Assembly: GCA_955652025.1 (NCBI GenBank)
Contig: CATPAO010000134.1
Location: forward strand, 1-8,398
DNA length: 8,398 bases
Reading direction: 5' to 3'
Origin: Casimicrobiaceae bacterium
GTDB lineage: Bacteria > Pseudomonadota > Gammaproteobacteria > Burkholderiales > Casimicrobiaceae
This document shows, piece by piece, positions 1 through 6,035 of the stretch (position 1 is its first letter; each line of letters begins with the position of its first letter). A program made the position numbers and the translations under genes. The notes below the pieces were generated by a model. The model made no database searches, was not told the DNA's origin, and saw nothing but the letters and a program-made list of their open reading frames with translations.

Positions 1-1
1 G

Positions 2-589
2 GCGGAGATTCGTGCGCGCGGCGCGCAATTCGCGACGCTGACGCATGTCGCCGGGATATCGTCGACCGGCGATCCCGCGCTCGACGTGCGCCTGCCGTTC
101 GATGAGCCCTATTTCATTCCGCGCGCGACGGCGGAGGCCGTTCGCATGGCCAAGTCGCGACGCGGGCGCGTCGTGGCGATCGGAACGACGGTCGTGCGCG
201 CGCTCGAGCACGCCGCTTGCGATGATGGACTGGTCGCCGACGGCTTCGGAATCGCCAATCAACGGATCGGCCCCGATACCATGCTGCGGGTCGTCGACGC
301 GGTCGTGTCCGGCGCGCACGAGCCGGGGTCGAGCCACCATGAGCTCTTGCGGGCGTTCGCGAGCGACGCATCGCTTGCCCGCGCCGAAGACGAGCTCGAG
401 CGGTGCGGCTACAAGACGCACGAGTTCGGCGATTCCGTCCTGATCGAACGAGCGCGCGACAAACGTGGGTTCCTTGCACGCGGGTTTCGCGCCGGCAGCC
501 GCGAATCAAAAAAACGCGCCGGCAAAGCGAAGGCCGCGCGCAAGACCGCCAAGCCGGCGGCACGCAAAGCGGTCCGCCGCGCCGCGTAG
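2..589 (+). CDS. QueA-like S-adenosylmethionine:tRNA ribosyltransferase-isomerase, C-terminal part (5' end outside window)
   Basis: The frame is open from base 2 to the TAG at 587-589, giving 195 residues of a protein whose start lies upstream of the window. The segment GTTVVRALE and the later RVVDAVVSG, HEPGSSH, LLRAFA and HEFGDSVLI blocks follow the order of the QueA C-terminal half. QueA uses the ribosyl part of S-adenosylmethionine to make epoxyqueuosine from preQ1 in the tRNA wobble base; it is cytosolic. Several canonical QueA signatures differ: the usual LHVGAGTF-like block reads LTHVAGISSTGD, and the NFHLPxSTL-like block reads SGAHEPGSSHHEL. This looks like the divergent QueA-like branch, so the exact substrate is uncertain. 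The last 30 or so residues are a Lys/Ala/Arg-rich tail (KKRAGKAKAARKTAKPAARK), resembling histone H1-like tails and probably binding nucleic acid. No tgt or other queuosine gene is visible. Family assignment is firm, exact function is not. Confidence 0.88.
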   Translation, partial: AEIRARGAQFATLTHVAGISSTGDPALDVRLPFDEPYFIPRATAEAVRMAKSRRGRVVAIGTTVVRALEHAACDDGLVADGFGIANQRIGPDTMLRVVDAVVSGAHEPGSSHHELLRAFASDASLARAEDELERCGYKTHEFGDSVLIERARDKRGFLARGFRAGSRESKKRAGKAKAARKTAKPAARKAVRRAA

Positions 590-593
590 GGCT

Positions 594-2330
594 TTATCGG
601 ACGAGTAGCGCGGCCTCGATCGTCGCGGCGTCTTGCTGCGCAGCGGGATTTTCCGTCGCGCGCTCGGCAAGATAGCGATGGATAAAGGCGATCGCCATGC
701 TGCCTTCACCGACGCCTGCGGCGACACGCTTGATCGAGCCGTGGCGCACGTCGCCTGCCGCGAACATGCCCGGCACGCTGGTTTCGAGCAGGTGTGGATC
801 GCGCGCAAGCGGCCACGCACCATGGCGCGTCGCAACGAGGTCCATCACGTCGCGCCCGGTGCAGACGTAGCCGCGCGCGTCGCGAATCACCGCCGACGGC
901 AGCCACGACGTCTCGGCGTCGGCGCCGATGAACACGAACAGCGCGTCGGTAGGCGCCCGCTGGCGCAACCCGGTGCGCCGGTCCTCGATGACGATGGCTT
1001 CCAGATGGTCGTCGCCCTCGAGTGCCACGACCTGGCTGTAGGGTTGCACGCGAACATTCGCCTGCGCGCCGAGCTGCGCGATCAAATAGTGCGACATGCT
1101 GGCGGCGAGCGACGGACCGCGCACCAGGATCGTCACCGTGCGCGCGTAGTTCGCGAAGAACATCGCCGCCTGCCCGGCCGAATTGCCGCCGCCGAGCAAG
1201 AAGATGTCGCGACCGCGCGTCCCCGCCGCCTCGGTGCGCGCGGCACCGTAATACACGCCGCGACCCAACAGTGCCTCGGCGCCGACGACTTCGAGCTTGC
1301 GCCACGCGACGCCCGTGGCGATCACGATCGTTCGCGTGTCGACGCGATCGCCGCCGTCGAGCAACACGGCGCGCGAGGCGCCGGCGCCGTCGGCCATGAT
1401 GCCGACGACGTCGCGCGCGACAAGAATTTCGGTGCCGAACCGCTGCGCCTGCTGCAGCGCGCGTTTGCCGAGGTCGTCACCCGAAATGCCGGTCGGGAAG
1501 CCGAGATAATTCTCGATGCGGGACGATGTGCCGGCCTGTCCGCCGGGCGCCTCGCGCTCGATCAGGATCGTCCGCAGACCTTCGGACGCGCCATAGACCG
1601 CCGCGGCGAGGCCGGCGGGCCCGGCGCCGACGATCGCCACGTCGTAGCACACATCGGACGGCGCCGTCTGCAGTCCGAGCCGCTCGGCCACGGCGCGGAA
1701 CGACGGCGTGACGAGGCGGGTGCCATCGGGGAACAGCACGACCGGGTACTCTTCGTCGGTTTGTGGCGTCGCCGGCATTCCGAGCCGCGCTTCCGGATCG
1801 CGCAGATCGTGCCATCGATACGCGATGCGGTTGCGCGCCAAGAAATCACGGAGTGCATGGCAGGCCAAATCGAAGCGGTGGCCGATGATCGTCACGGTCG
1901 CGAGCGGCGCTTCGACCGCCAGTTGCTGCAGGCCGTTGATTCGCGTCGCCATCGTCCGCAACAGCTGCTGGTTGAGGCGCGGACAGGCGACGATCAGCTC
2001 GCGGAAATCGCTCTCGTGCAACCGGCACACCCGCGAAGGCTCGGCGGCGCGCAGGCTGGCGATTGCGGGCGAGCCCAACAGCAGCGGCACTTCGCCGGCG
2101 TAGTCGCCCGGCGCATACGTGTTGATGACGCGCTCGATGCCGCCGACCAGCTTCGACACCGTCAATCGACCGGACAACAGAATGACGAACGCGGGAACCT
2201 CGCCCTCCTGGATCAACCAGTCGTTCGTCCGCAGCTGGATATCCGCGGCGCGCGCTGCGATCGTTGCGAGCTCGGCGTCCGGGATGCCGGCAAAAAGCGG
2301 TACGTTCTTGAGGAGGTCCGACGTGATCAC
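594..2330 (-). CDS. Cyclic-nucleotide-binding-like / glutaredoxin-like / thioredoxin-reductase-like FAD oxidoreductase lacking CxxC
   Basis: This 578-residue cytosolic protein starts at a GTG (2330-2328); no ATG, GTG or TTG lies further upstream in frame and no clear Shine-Dalgarno is present. Residues 1-135 resemble a cyclic-nucleotide-binding domain, but the phosphate-cassette arginine (PRxA in typical binders) is replaced in SPAIAS (87-92), so ligand binding is doubtful. Residues 144-220 look like a glutaredoxin fold in which only C157 remains of the CxxC. From 229 a thioredoxin-reductase-like flavoprotein follows: FAD motif GAGPAG (235-240), PGGQAGTSSRIENYLGFPTG (262-281), NAD(P)H motif GGGNSAG (380-386) and FAD motif GMFAAGDVR (521-529). 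Where thioredoxin reductase has CATC, this protein has YYGAAR (360-365), so it cannot do canonical thioredoxin reduction. It probably passes electrons from NAD(P)H through FAD to another acceptor. The zinc-finger gene lies 43 bases upstream on the same strand, implying an operon. It converges on the QueA-like gene with 4 bases between stops. Confidence 0.93.
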   Translation of the reverse strand: MITSDLLKNVPLFAGIPDAELATIAARAADIQLRTNDWLIQEGEVPAFVILLSGRLTVSKLVGGIERVINTYAPGDYAGEVPLLLGSPAIASLRAAEPSRVCRLHESDFRELIVACPRLNQQLLRTMATRINGLQQLAVEAPLATVTIIGHRFDLACHALRDFLARNRIAYRWHDLRDPEARLGMPATPQTDEEYPVVLFPDGTRLVTPSFRAVAERLGLQTAPSDVCYDVAIVGAGPAGLAAAVYGASEGLRTILIEREAPGGQAGTSSRIENYLGFPTGISGDDLGKRALQQAQRFGTEILVARDVVGIMADGAGASRAVLLDGGDRVDTRTIVIATGVAWRKLEVVGAEALLGRGVYYGAARTEAAGTRGRDIFLLGGGNSAGQAAMFFANYARTVTILVRGPSLAASMSHYLIAQLGAQANVRVQPYSQVVALEGDDHLEAIVIEDRRTGLRQRAPTDALFVFIGADAETSWLPSAVIRDARGYVCTGRDVMDLVATRHGAWPLARDPHLLETSVPGMFAAGDVRHGSIKRVAAGVGEGSMAIAFIHRYLAERATENPAAQQDAATIEAALLVR

Positions 2331-2373
2331 GTGGCGCGCGTTCGTTCGAACGTTGCGGGCAGCGGCGGCGAAT

Positions 2374-2673
2374 TCACGAACCCACTCGGAATCCGCGCCG
2401 CGACGGATTCGGGATCGAGTCGAAAAACGCCTGGTCGACGTAACACCATCCCCATTCCTCTCCCGGCTCGAACGAACGGATCAACGGATGATGGCTGCTA
2501 TGAAAATGCCGGGTCGCGTGCTTGTTTTTCGACTGGTCGCAACAGCCGACGTGCCCGCAGGTGAGGCACAGCCGCAAATGGACCCAGGCCTCGCCGATCT
2601 TAAGGCAATCCTCGCAACCGTTCGCGTGCGGCTCCACGTTGCGAATCTGATCGAAATGCGGGCAGGTGTCCAT
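2374..2673 (-). CDS. UBP-type zinc finger protein
   Basis: A 99-residue protein made almost entirely of a UBP-type (ubiquitin-hydrolase-like) zinc finger. Potential zinc ligands run in family order: C4/H6, C20-x2-C23, C36-LT-C39, G40-H41, C44/C45, H52, H56, H58, H61/H62 and C77. The core LCLTCGHVGC followed by KHATRHFHSSHHPL and GWCYVD is characteristic. In eukaryotes this fold binds the free C-terminal Gly-Gly of ubiquitin. Bacterial stand-alone copies have no established ligand that I know of. I chose the ATG at 2673 over one at 2709, because it has an AAAAAGGAA ribosome site 7-8 bases upstream and the zinc finger begins immediately; the 12 extra residues from 2709 look non-conserved. It is the first gene of a likely two-gene operon with the flavoprotein downstream, suggesting it is a partner, a sensor or an electron acceptor. 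No signal peptide or membrane segment is visible. Confidence 0.92.
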   Translation of the reverse strand: MDTCPHFDQIRNVEPHANGCEDCLKIGEAWVHLRLCLTCGHVGCCDQSKNKHATRHFHSSHHPLIRSFEPGEEWGWCYVDQAFFDSIPNPSRRGFRVGS

Positions 2674-2681
2674 CGTGAGTT

Positions 2682-2685
2682 TCCT
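2682..2685 (-). promoter_or_regulatory. Ribosome binding site of the UBP zinc-finger gene
   Basis: On the minus strand the sequence reads AAAAAGGAAACTCACG before the ATG at 2673; the AGGA core is 8 bases from the start codon. It decides in favour of the shorter 99-residue product. Confidence 0.7.
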
Positions 2686-2707
2686 TTTTGCGCGGGAGTT
2701 GCTTGTC

Positions 2708-2713
2708 ATTCTA
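2708..2713 (-). promoter_or_regulatory. Candidate -10 element for the zinc-finger/flavoprotein operon
   Basis: The minus strand carries TAGAAT, five of six matches to the sigma-70 -10 consensus, placed so that transcription would begin near 2701, about 28 bases before the chosen ATG. The region 17 bases upstream (about 2731-2736) reads CCGCCC on the minus strand and is not a recognisable -35, so an activator or another sigma factor may be needed. By-eye prediction only. Confidence 0.35.
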
Positions 2714-2740
2714 GTCGCATCTCGCGTGGCGGGCGGCGCC

Positions 2741-2758
2741 AGCGACGGAATGGTCGCT
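2741..2758. promoter_or_regulatory. Inverted repeat between divergent promoters, candidate operator
   Basis: AGCGAC (2741-2746) and GTCGCT (2753-2758) form a perfect 6-base dyad around the spacer GGAATG. It is flanked by two copies of GGCGGCGCC (2732-2740 and 2764-2772). The dyad sits just upstream of where a -35 would be for the minus-strand operon and directly abuts a -35 candidate for the plus-strand protease, so one protein bound here could influence both directions. In DNA this GC-rich, short dyads also occur by chance. Confidence 0.3.
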
Positions 2759-2787
2759 TGACCGGCGGCGCCTCACGATGCAATGTT
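2758..2787 (+). promoter_or_regulatory. Candidate promoter of the subtilisin-like protease gene
   Basis: TTGACC (2758-2763) matches five of six -35 positions. AATGTT (2782-2787), 18 bases downstream, is a weak -10 with three of six matches. Transcription would start near 2794, giving a leader of roughly 38 bases. The -35 overlaps the last base of the inverted repeat. Weak prediction. Confidence 0.25.
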
Positions 2788-2820
2788 CGATCGCCCGTTG
2801 CAGCCACCAAATCCGCATGC

Positions 2821-2826
2821 GGAGGG
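2821..2826 (+). promoter_or_regulatory. Ribosome binding site of the protease gene
   Basis: GGAGGG ends 5 bases before the ATG at 2832. It supports that codon over the in-frame ATGs at 2778 and 2817, of which 2817 is itself only 4 bases before this site. Confidence 0.7.
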
Positions 2827-2831
2827 ATGTC

Positions 2832-4667
2832 ATGCCCGATCCGATCGGCTCGCGTGAGCTCATCATCGTTGCTCGACCCGAGACACAACTTCGCGCCACG
2901 TCGCGCGGTGTCGAATCGAAGGCCGGCGTCGACGTTTCCCACTTGACCCGCACGTTGCACGGTGCGGGCGCGGTGATGCGCCCGTTGTTCGATGCTGACG
3001 AGGATCGCTTGGAGCACGCGGCCGCGACGATGGCGACCGCGGCCATCGCGGTGCCCCACCTCGCCCACTACTATCGCGTGCACGCCGCCGACGATAAGCT
3101 CGACACGCTCGCCGCGGCACTGGCCGCATCGCCGTTGCTGCACGCGGCGTATGTCAAGCCGCGCGCGGAACCGGCGGGGTTGAACGACATGCAGCCGAAG
3201 GCGGGACCCGCGCCCGCGACGACGCCCGATTTCGGTGCGCGGCAGGCGTATCTGGATCCCGCGCCCGGTGGCGCCGATGCGCGCTTCGCGTGGACGCTCC
3301 CGGGCGGGCGCGGCGCGGGCGTACGCATCATCGACGTCGAAGTCGGATGGAACTTCGCGCACGAGGACCTACTCGCCAAGGGCGGCGTCGTGGGCGGGAC
3401 GCCGTTGACCGATAGCGATTCGGTGAATCACGGTACGGCCACGCTCGGCGTCTTCAGCGGGGATGGCATCGGCGTGACGGGCATGTGCGGCGACGCCAAT
3501 GTCAGCGCGATCGCGTCGGCCGACGCGACGAGCTCCGCGGCGGCGATCCACAGCGCCGCCGACCGTTTGGGCTCGGGCGACATCATTCTGATCGAAATGC
3601 ATCGCGCCGGTCCGCGCGCCAACACGGCGGGCTACACGCAACAACAAGGCTACCTTCCTCTCGAATGGTGGCCGGACGATTACGATGCAATTCGCTACGC
3701 GACGGCCAAAGGCGTCATCGTCATCGAGGCGGCCGGCAACGGCGCCGAGAACCTCGATGATCCGTTCTATAACACGCCGGTTGCCGGCTTCCCCGCGACG
3801 TGGGCCAATCCGTTTCCGCGCGGCGCGCGCGATTCGGGCGCGATTCTGGTCGGCGCGGGGACGCCGCCGCCGAACGTACACGGCACCGGCTGGGGGCCGG
3901 ATCGCTCGCGTCTCGATTTTTCCAATTACGGCTCGCCGCTCGACGTGCAAGGTTGGGGTCGCGAAGTCACGACGACCGGATACGGCGACCTGCAAGGCGG
4001 CGCCAGCGTCAACACCTGGTACACCGATCACTTTGCCGGCACATCGAGCGCGGCGGCGATGGTCGTGGGTGTCATCGGATGCGCGCAAGGCGCGATGCGC
4101 GCGAGCGGCGCGCCGTTCACGCCGGCGCAAGCGCGCGCGCTGCTTCGCGCAACCGGGTCGCCGCAGCAGACCGGGCCCTATCCGGCGACACAACGGATCG
4201 GCAACCGCCCCGACTTGCGCCAGATTTTGGGTGCATTGGGGATGGAGACCGATACGCCGGTAGCGCTTCATCGCTACTGGAGCGCGCAGATTCCCGATCA
4301 TTTCTACACGACGAACTTCGCCGAGCTCGGGGCGGGTACCGCCGCGTACGTCTACGAAGGCGTTGCCTGCCGCGTCCATCAGCAGAACATCGCCGGCACC
4401 GTGCCGCTTTACCGCTATTGGAACTCGCAGATCGGCGATCATTTTTTCACCACCGATTACGCCGAGATCGGCGCGGGCAAGTACGGATGGGTGTTCGAAG
4501 GGCCGGCATGCTACGTCCACAGCCAACCGGTCGCCGGCACGATTCCGTTGTATCGTTACTGGAACTCCAACGGGCGCGACCACTTCTTCACGACCAATTG
4601 GAACGAGCTCGGCAACGGCAAAAACGGATGGGTGTTCGAAAAGATCCAGTGCTACGTGCATCCTTGA
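2832..4667 (+). CDS. S8-family subtilisin-like serine protease with three C-terminal DUF5648-type repeats
   Basis: A 611-residue protein. Residues 1 to about 112 look like an inhibitor-type prodomain (ELIIVARPE at 9-17, HYYRVHAADDKLDTLAAAL at 79-97, then AAYVKPR at 105-111). The S8 catalytic domain spans about 145-470. I read the triad as D168 in RIIDVEVGW, H200 in VNHGTATLGV and S405 in FAGTSSAAAM, with N303 of AAGNGAEN as the oxyanion residue. The catalytic Asp is followed by V-E where most subtilases have S/T-G. Three copies of a 47-residue unit follow from 477, each with the pattern YRYWNS, DHFFTT, then W/Y-V-F/Y-E and C-x-VH; I assign them to the DUF5648 type from memory. These may bind carbohydrate or cell surface, which is inference. 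No N-terminal hydrophobic signal peptide is visible, so export is unexplained. The ATG at 2832 has the best ribosome site. It is divergent from the zinc-finger operon and 78 bases ahead of the LacI-type gene. Confidence 0.92.
   Translation: MPDPIGSRELIIVARPETQLRATSRGVESKAGVDVSHLTRTLHGAGAVMRPLFDADEDRLEHAAATMATAAIAVPHLAHYYRVHAADDKLDTLAAALAASPLLHAAYVKPRAEPAGLNDMQPKAGPAPATTPDFGARQAYLDPAPGGADARFAWTLPGGRGAGVRIIDVEVGWNFAHEDLLAKGGVVGGTPLTDSDSVNHGTATLGVFSGDGIGVTGMCGDANVSAIASADATSSAAAIHSAADRLGSGDIILIEMHRAGPRANTAGYTQQQGYLPLEWWPDDYDAIRYATAKGVIVIEAAGNGAENLDDPFYNTPVAGFPATWANPFPRGARDSGAILVGAGTPPPNVHGTGWGPDRSRLDFSNYGSPLDVQGWGREVTTTGYGDLQGGASVNTWYTDHFAGTSSAAAMVVGVIGCAQGAMRASGAPFTPAQARALLRATGSPQQTGPYPATQRIGNRPDLRQILGALGMETDTPVALHRYWSAQIPDHFYTTNFAELGAGTAAYVYEGVACRVHQQNIAGTVPLYRYWNSQIGDHFFTTDYAEIGAGKYGWVFEGPACYVHSQPVAGTIPLYRYWNSNGRDHFFTTNWNELGNGKNGWVFEKIQCYVHP
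4260..4664 (+). repeat. Three tandem 141-base coding repeats (DUF5648-type units)
   Basis: Units begin at 4260, 4401 and 4542, an exact 141-base (47-codon) period, the last cut by the stop codon after 41 codons. The protein pattern is well kept (for example PLYRYWNS in units 2 and 3), while the codons differ: the Leu-Tyr-Arg-Tyr stretch uses CTT TAC CGC TAT in unit 2 and TTG TAT CGT TAC in unit 3. The duplication is therefore not recent, and protein-level selection has kept the units alike. Unit 1 is the most divergent (ALHRYWSAQIPDHFYTT). Confidence 0.9.
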
Positions 4668-4682
4668 AAGGCGGATGTTCGA

Positions 4683-4728
4683 GAGGGTGTTGACGATGGG
4701 GTGATCGCAGGTCATTGTAACGACCCTC
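4683..4728. other. Imperfect inverted repeat between protease and LacI-type gene
   Basis: GAGGGT-GTT (4683-4691) pairs with AAC-G-ACCCTC (4719-4728), nine pairs with one bulged base and a loop of about 27 bases. It could end protease transcription or act in control of the next gene. There is no U-run after it, so it is not a classical intrinsic terminator. GGCG (4670-4673) could extend it by pairing with CGCC (4729-4732). Confidence 0.25.
4690..4718 (+). promoter_or_regulatory. Candidate promoter of the LacI-type regulator gene
   Basis: TTGACG (4690-4695) is a good -35; CATTGT (4713-4718) at a 17-base spacing is a poor -10 with three of six matches. A start near 4725 would give a leader of about 20 bases. 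It lies inside the inverted repeat at 4683-4728, as would be expected if the regulator controls its own gene, but I see no clear LacI-type operator with a central CG. Confidence 0.25.
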
Positions 4729-4745
4729 CGCCGCATCGCAGGCCT

Positions 4746-5849
4746 ATGCCCCGTTCCAAGCCCACGATCCACGACGTCGCGAAGCGCGCCAAGGTTTCCG
4801 TCGGAACGGTGTCGCACGTGCTGTCCGGCCAGGTCCCCGTCAGCGGCGAGCGGCAGGACCGCGTAAAACGCGCGATCACGCAGCTCGGCTATGTCCCCAA
4901 TTTCCACGCGCAGGGGCTGCGGCGCGGGCAGTCGTCGGTGGTGGGAATCTGCTTCCCGCACGTATCGACGGCCTACCTGAACGCGCTCTCCGAGACGCTC
5001 GAAGACATCGCGCTGCGCGAAGGCTTCGGCGTCATGCATGTCTTCAGCCGCCATGATCCCGCGACCGAATTCTCCCGCGTCCGCGACCTGCTCAAGTACC
5101 AGGTCGACGGCTTGATCCTGTTCCCAAGTCCCGCGCCCGCAGCGACGCTCGATCTCGCGCGCGACAACGCGACGCCGCTCGTGTTGCTCGATCGGCCGAT
5201 GGCGGATAAGCGTTTCGACCAAGTGACGCTCGACAATCGTAAGACGATCCGCGAAGCGGCGAAACGCCTGCTGGCGCTCGGCCATCGGCGCCTTCTCTTC
5301 GTCTGCCGATCGCGCGGACGCTTAGTCACGCAGCATCGGATCGAAGGGCTCAATGCGGCGAAGCGCCAGGCGGCGTCTTCGGTCGACGTGCGAATCCTGG
5401 AAATCGGCGACGAGGAGGCCGGGGTGGGCGCGTGGATCGCGCACGCGTTTCGCGCCGCCTACCCGCCGACGGCGGTCATCACGAGCAACAACCATCAGTC
5501 GTCGCTCGTGCTGGGCGCATTGCGTGCGATTGCCCTCCGCTGCCCGCAGGACGTCTCGTTGCTCGGGTTCGACGATCCCGAATGGGCGGAGCTTGTTTCC
5601 CCGCGCCTGTCGGTGATCCGTCAGCCGGCCGCGGCGATCGCACAGCAAGCGTGGGATTTGCTCATGCGGCGGATCCGCCACCCCACCGCCGCGACGCGCA
5701 CGGTCGCGCTCGAAGCGGAAATCGTGTTCCGCGATTCGACGGGTCCGGCGCCCGCGCCGGCGAAGGCGCGCGCCATCGGCGCGAAAATATCGGCCGGTCT
5801 CGAGCTTCGAGCCGTGCGCGCAGCACGACCCGGTGCTCGGCCGCGGTGA
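4746..5849 (+). CDS. LacI-family transcriptional regulator
   Basis: A 367-residue DNA-binding regulator. The N-terminal helix-turn-helix is TIHDVAKRAKVSVGTVSHVL (7-26), followed by the hinge GYVPNFHAQGLRRG (48-61), where L58 is the expected minor-groove leucine. The rest is a periplasmic-binding-protein-like effector domain: VVGICFPHVS (65-74), DGLILFPSP (121-129), PLVLLDRP (144-151), GHRRLLFV (179-186), TAVITSNN (242-249), VSLLGFDDPEWAELVSPRLS (270-289) and EIVFRDSTG (325-333). Family members usually bind a sugar or related metabolite and release or bind an operator. I chose the ATG at 4746 rather than the GTG at 4701, since the helix-turn-helix starts a few residues in, as is typical; the ribosome site is weak (GCAGG). 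After STG there is an unusual 34-residue Ala/Arg/Pro-rich extension. The neighbouring glycosyltransferase/deacetylase pair on the same strand is a plausible target, which is inference. The effector is unknown. Confidence 0.93.
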   Translation: MPRSKPTIHDVAKRAKVSVGTVSHVLSGQVPVSGERQDRVKRAITQLGYVPNFHAQGLRRGQSSVVGICFPHVSTAYLNALSETLEDIALREGFGVMHVFSRHDPATEFSRVRDLLKYQVDGLILFPSPAPAATLDLARDNATPLVLLDRPMADKRFDQVTLDNRKTIREAAKRLLALGHRRLLFVCRSRGRLVTQHRIEGLNAAKRQAASSVDVRILEIGDEEAGVGAWIAHAFRAAYPPTAVITSNNHQSSLVLGALRAIALRCPQDVSLLGFDDPEWAELVSPRLSVIRQPAAAIAQQAWDLLMRRIRHPTAATRTVALEAEIVFRDSTGPAPAPAKARAIGAKISAGLELRAVRAARPGARPR

Positions 5850-5880
5850 TATCGAGCGACTTCTCGAAACGGGAAAATGG

Positions 5881-5928
5881 TCGCGCCCGATCGAAGAACC
5901 GACGATCAAGCTTCGGTCAGGGGCGCGA
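5881..5928. other. Stem-loop downstream of the LacI-type gene
   Basis: TCGCGCCC (5881-5888) and GGGCGCGA (5921-5928) are a perfect 8-base inverted repeat. A second, nested pair, CGAAG (5892-5896) and CTTCG (5911-5915), extends the stem across a 3/5 internal loop and leaves a 14-base apical loop. There is no U-run downstream, so this is either a non-classical terminator or a folded leader for the glycosyltransferase operon. Confidence 0.4.
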
Positions 5929-5964
5929 TGAACCCGGACGCGATACGCGGGTCGAACCAGCGAG

Positions 5965-5979
5965 GCCGGCCGTGCCGGC
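5965..5979. other. Short GC hairpin upstream of the glycosyltransferase
   Basis: Two GCCGGC hexamers (5965-5970 and 5974-5979) are separated by CGT. The hexamer is its own reverse complement, so the pair is both a direct and an inverted repeat and could fold into a 6-base-pair hairpin with a 3-base loop. It could be chance in GC-rich DNA. Confidence 0.25.
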
Positions 5980-5998
5980 GTGATTGAAGCTGTCCGCC

Positions 5999-6031
5999 GC
6001 AGGCGTTGCGTAGCCCGCGGCGGGCGCCTGC
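5999..6031 (+). promoter_or_regulatory. Hairpin immediately upstream of the glycosyltransferase start codon
   Basis: GCAGGCG (5999-6005) pairs perfectly with CGCCTGC (6025-6031), with CCCG (6014-6017) and CGGG (6021-6024) nested inside around a CGG loop. The stem ends 4 bases before the ATG at 6036, so it would cover the ribosome-binding region, where no Shine-Dalgarno is otherwise obvious. It could limit translation or be a transcriptional signal. Seen by eye, not folded by software. Confidence 0.35.
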
Positions 6032-6035
6032 CGAT

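Noticed and set aside
594..2330. Annotation as an active thioredoxin reductase
   Set aside because: The CxxC redox pair is absent, so the family resemblance does not support that activity.
633..2564. Long open plus-strand frame (643 codons) antisense to the flavoprotein and zinc-finger genes
   Set aside because: Its product is Arg/Ala/His-rich low complexity with no domain, and it mirrors the codon bias of the real minus-strand genes, as expected in GC-rich DNA.
3369..5285. Long open minus-strand frame (638 codons) under the protease and LacI-type genes
   Set aside because: It runs across the end of one recognisable gene and into another on the opposite strand and has no recognisable motif.
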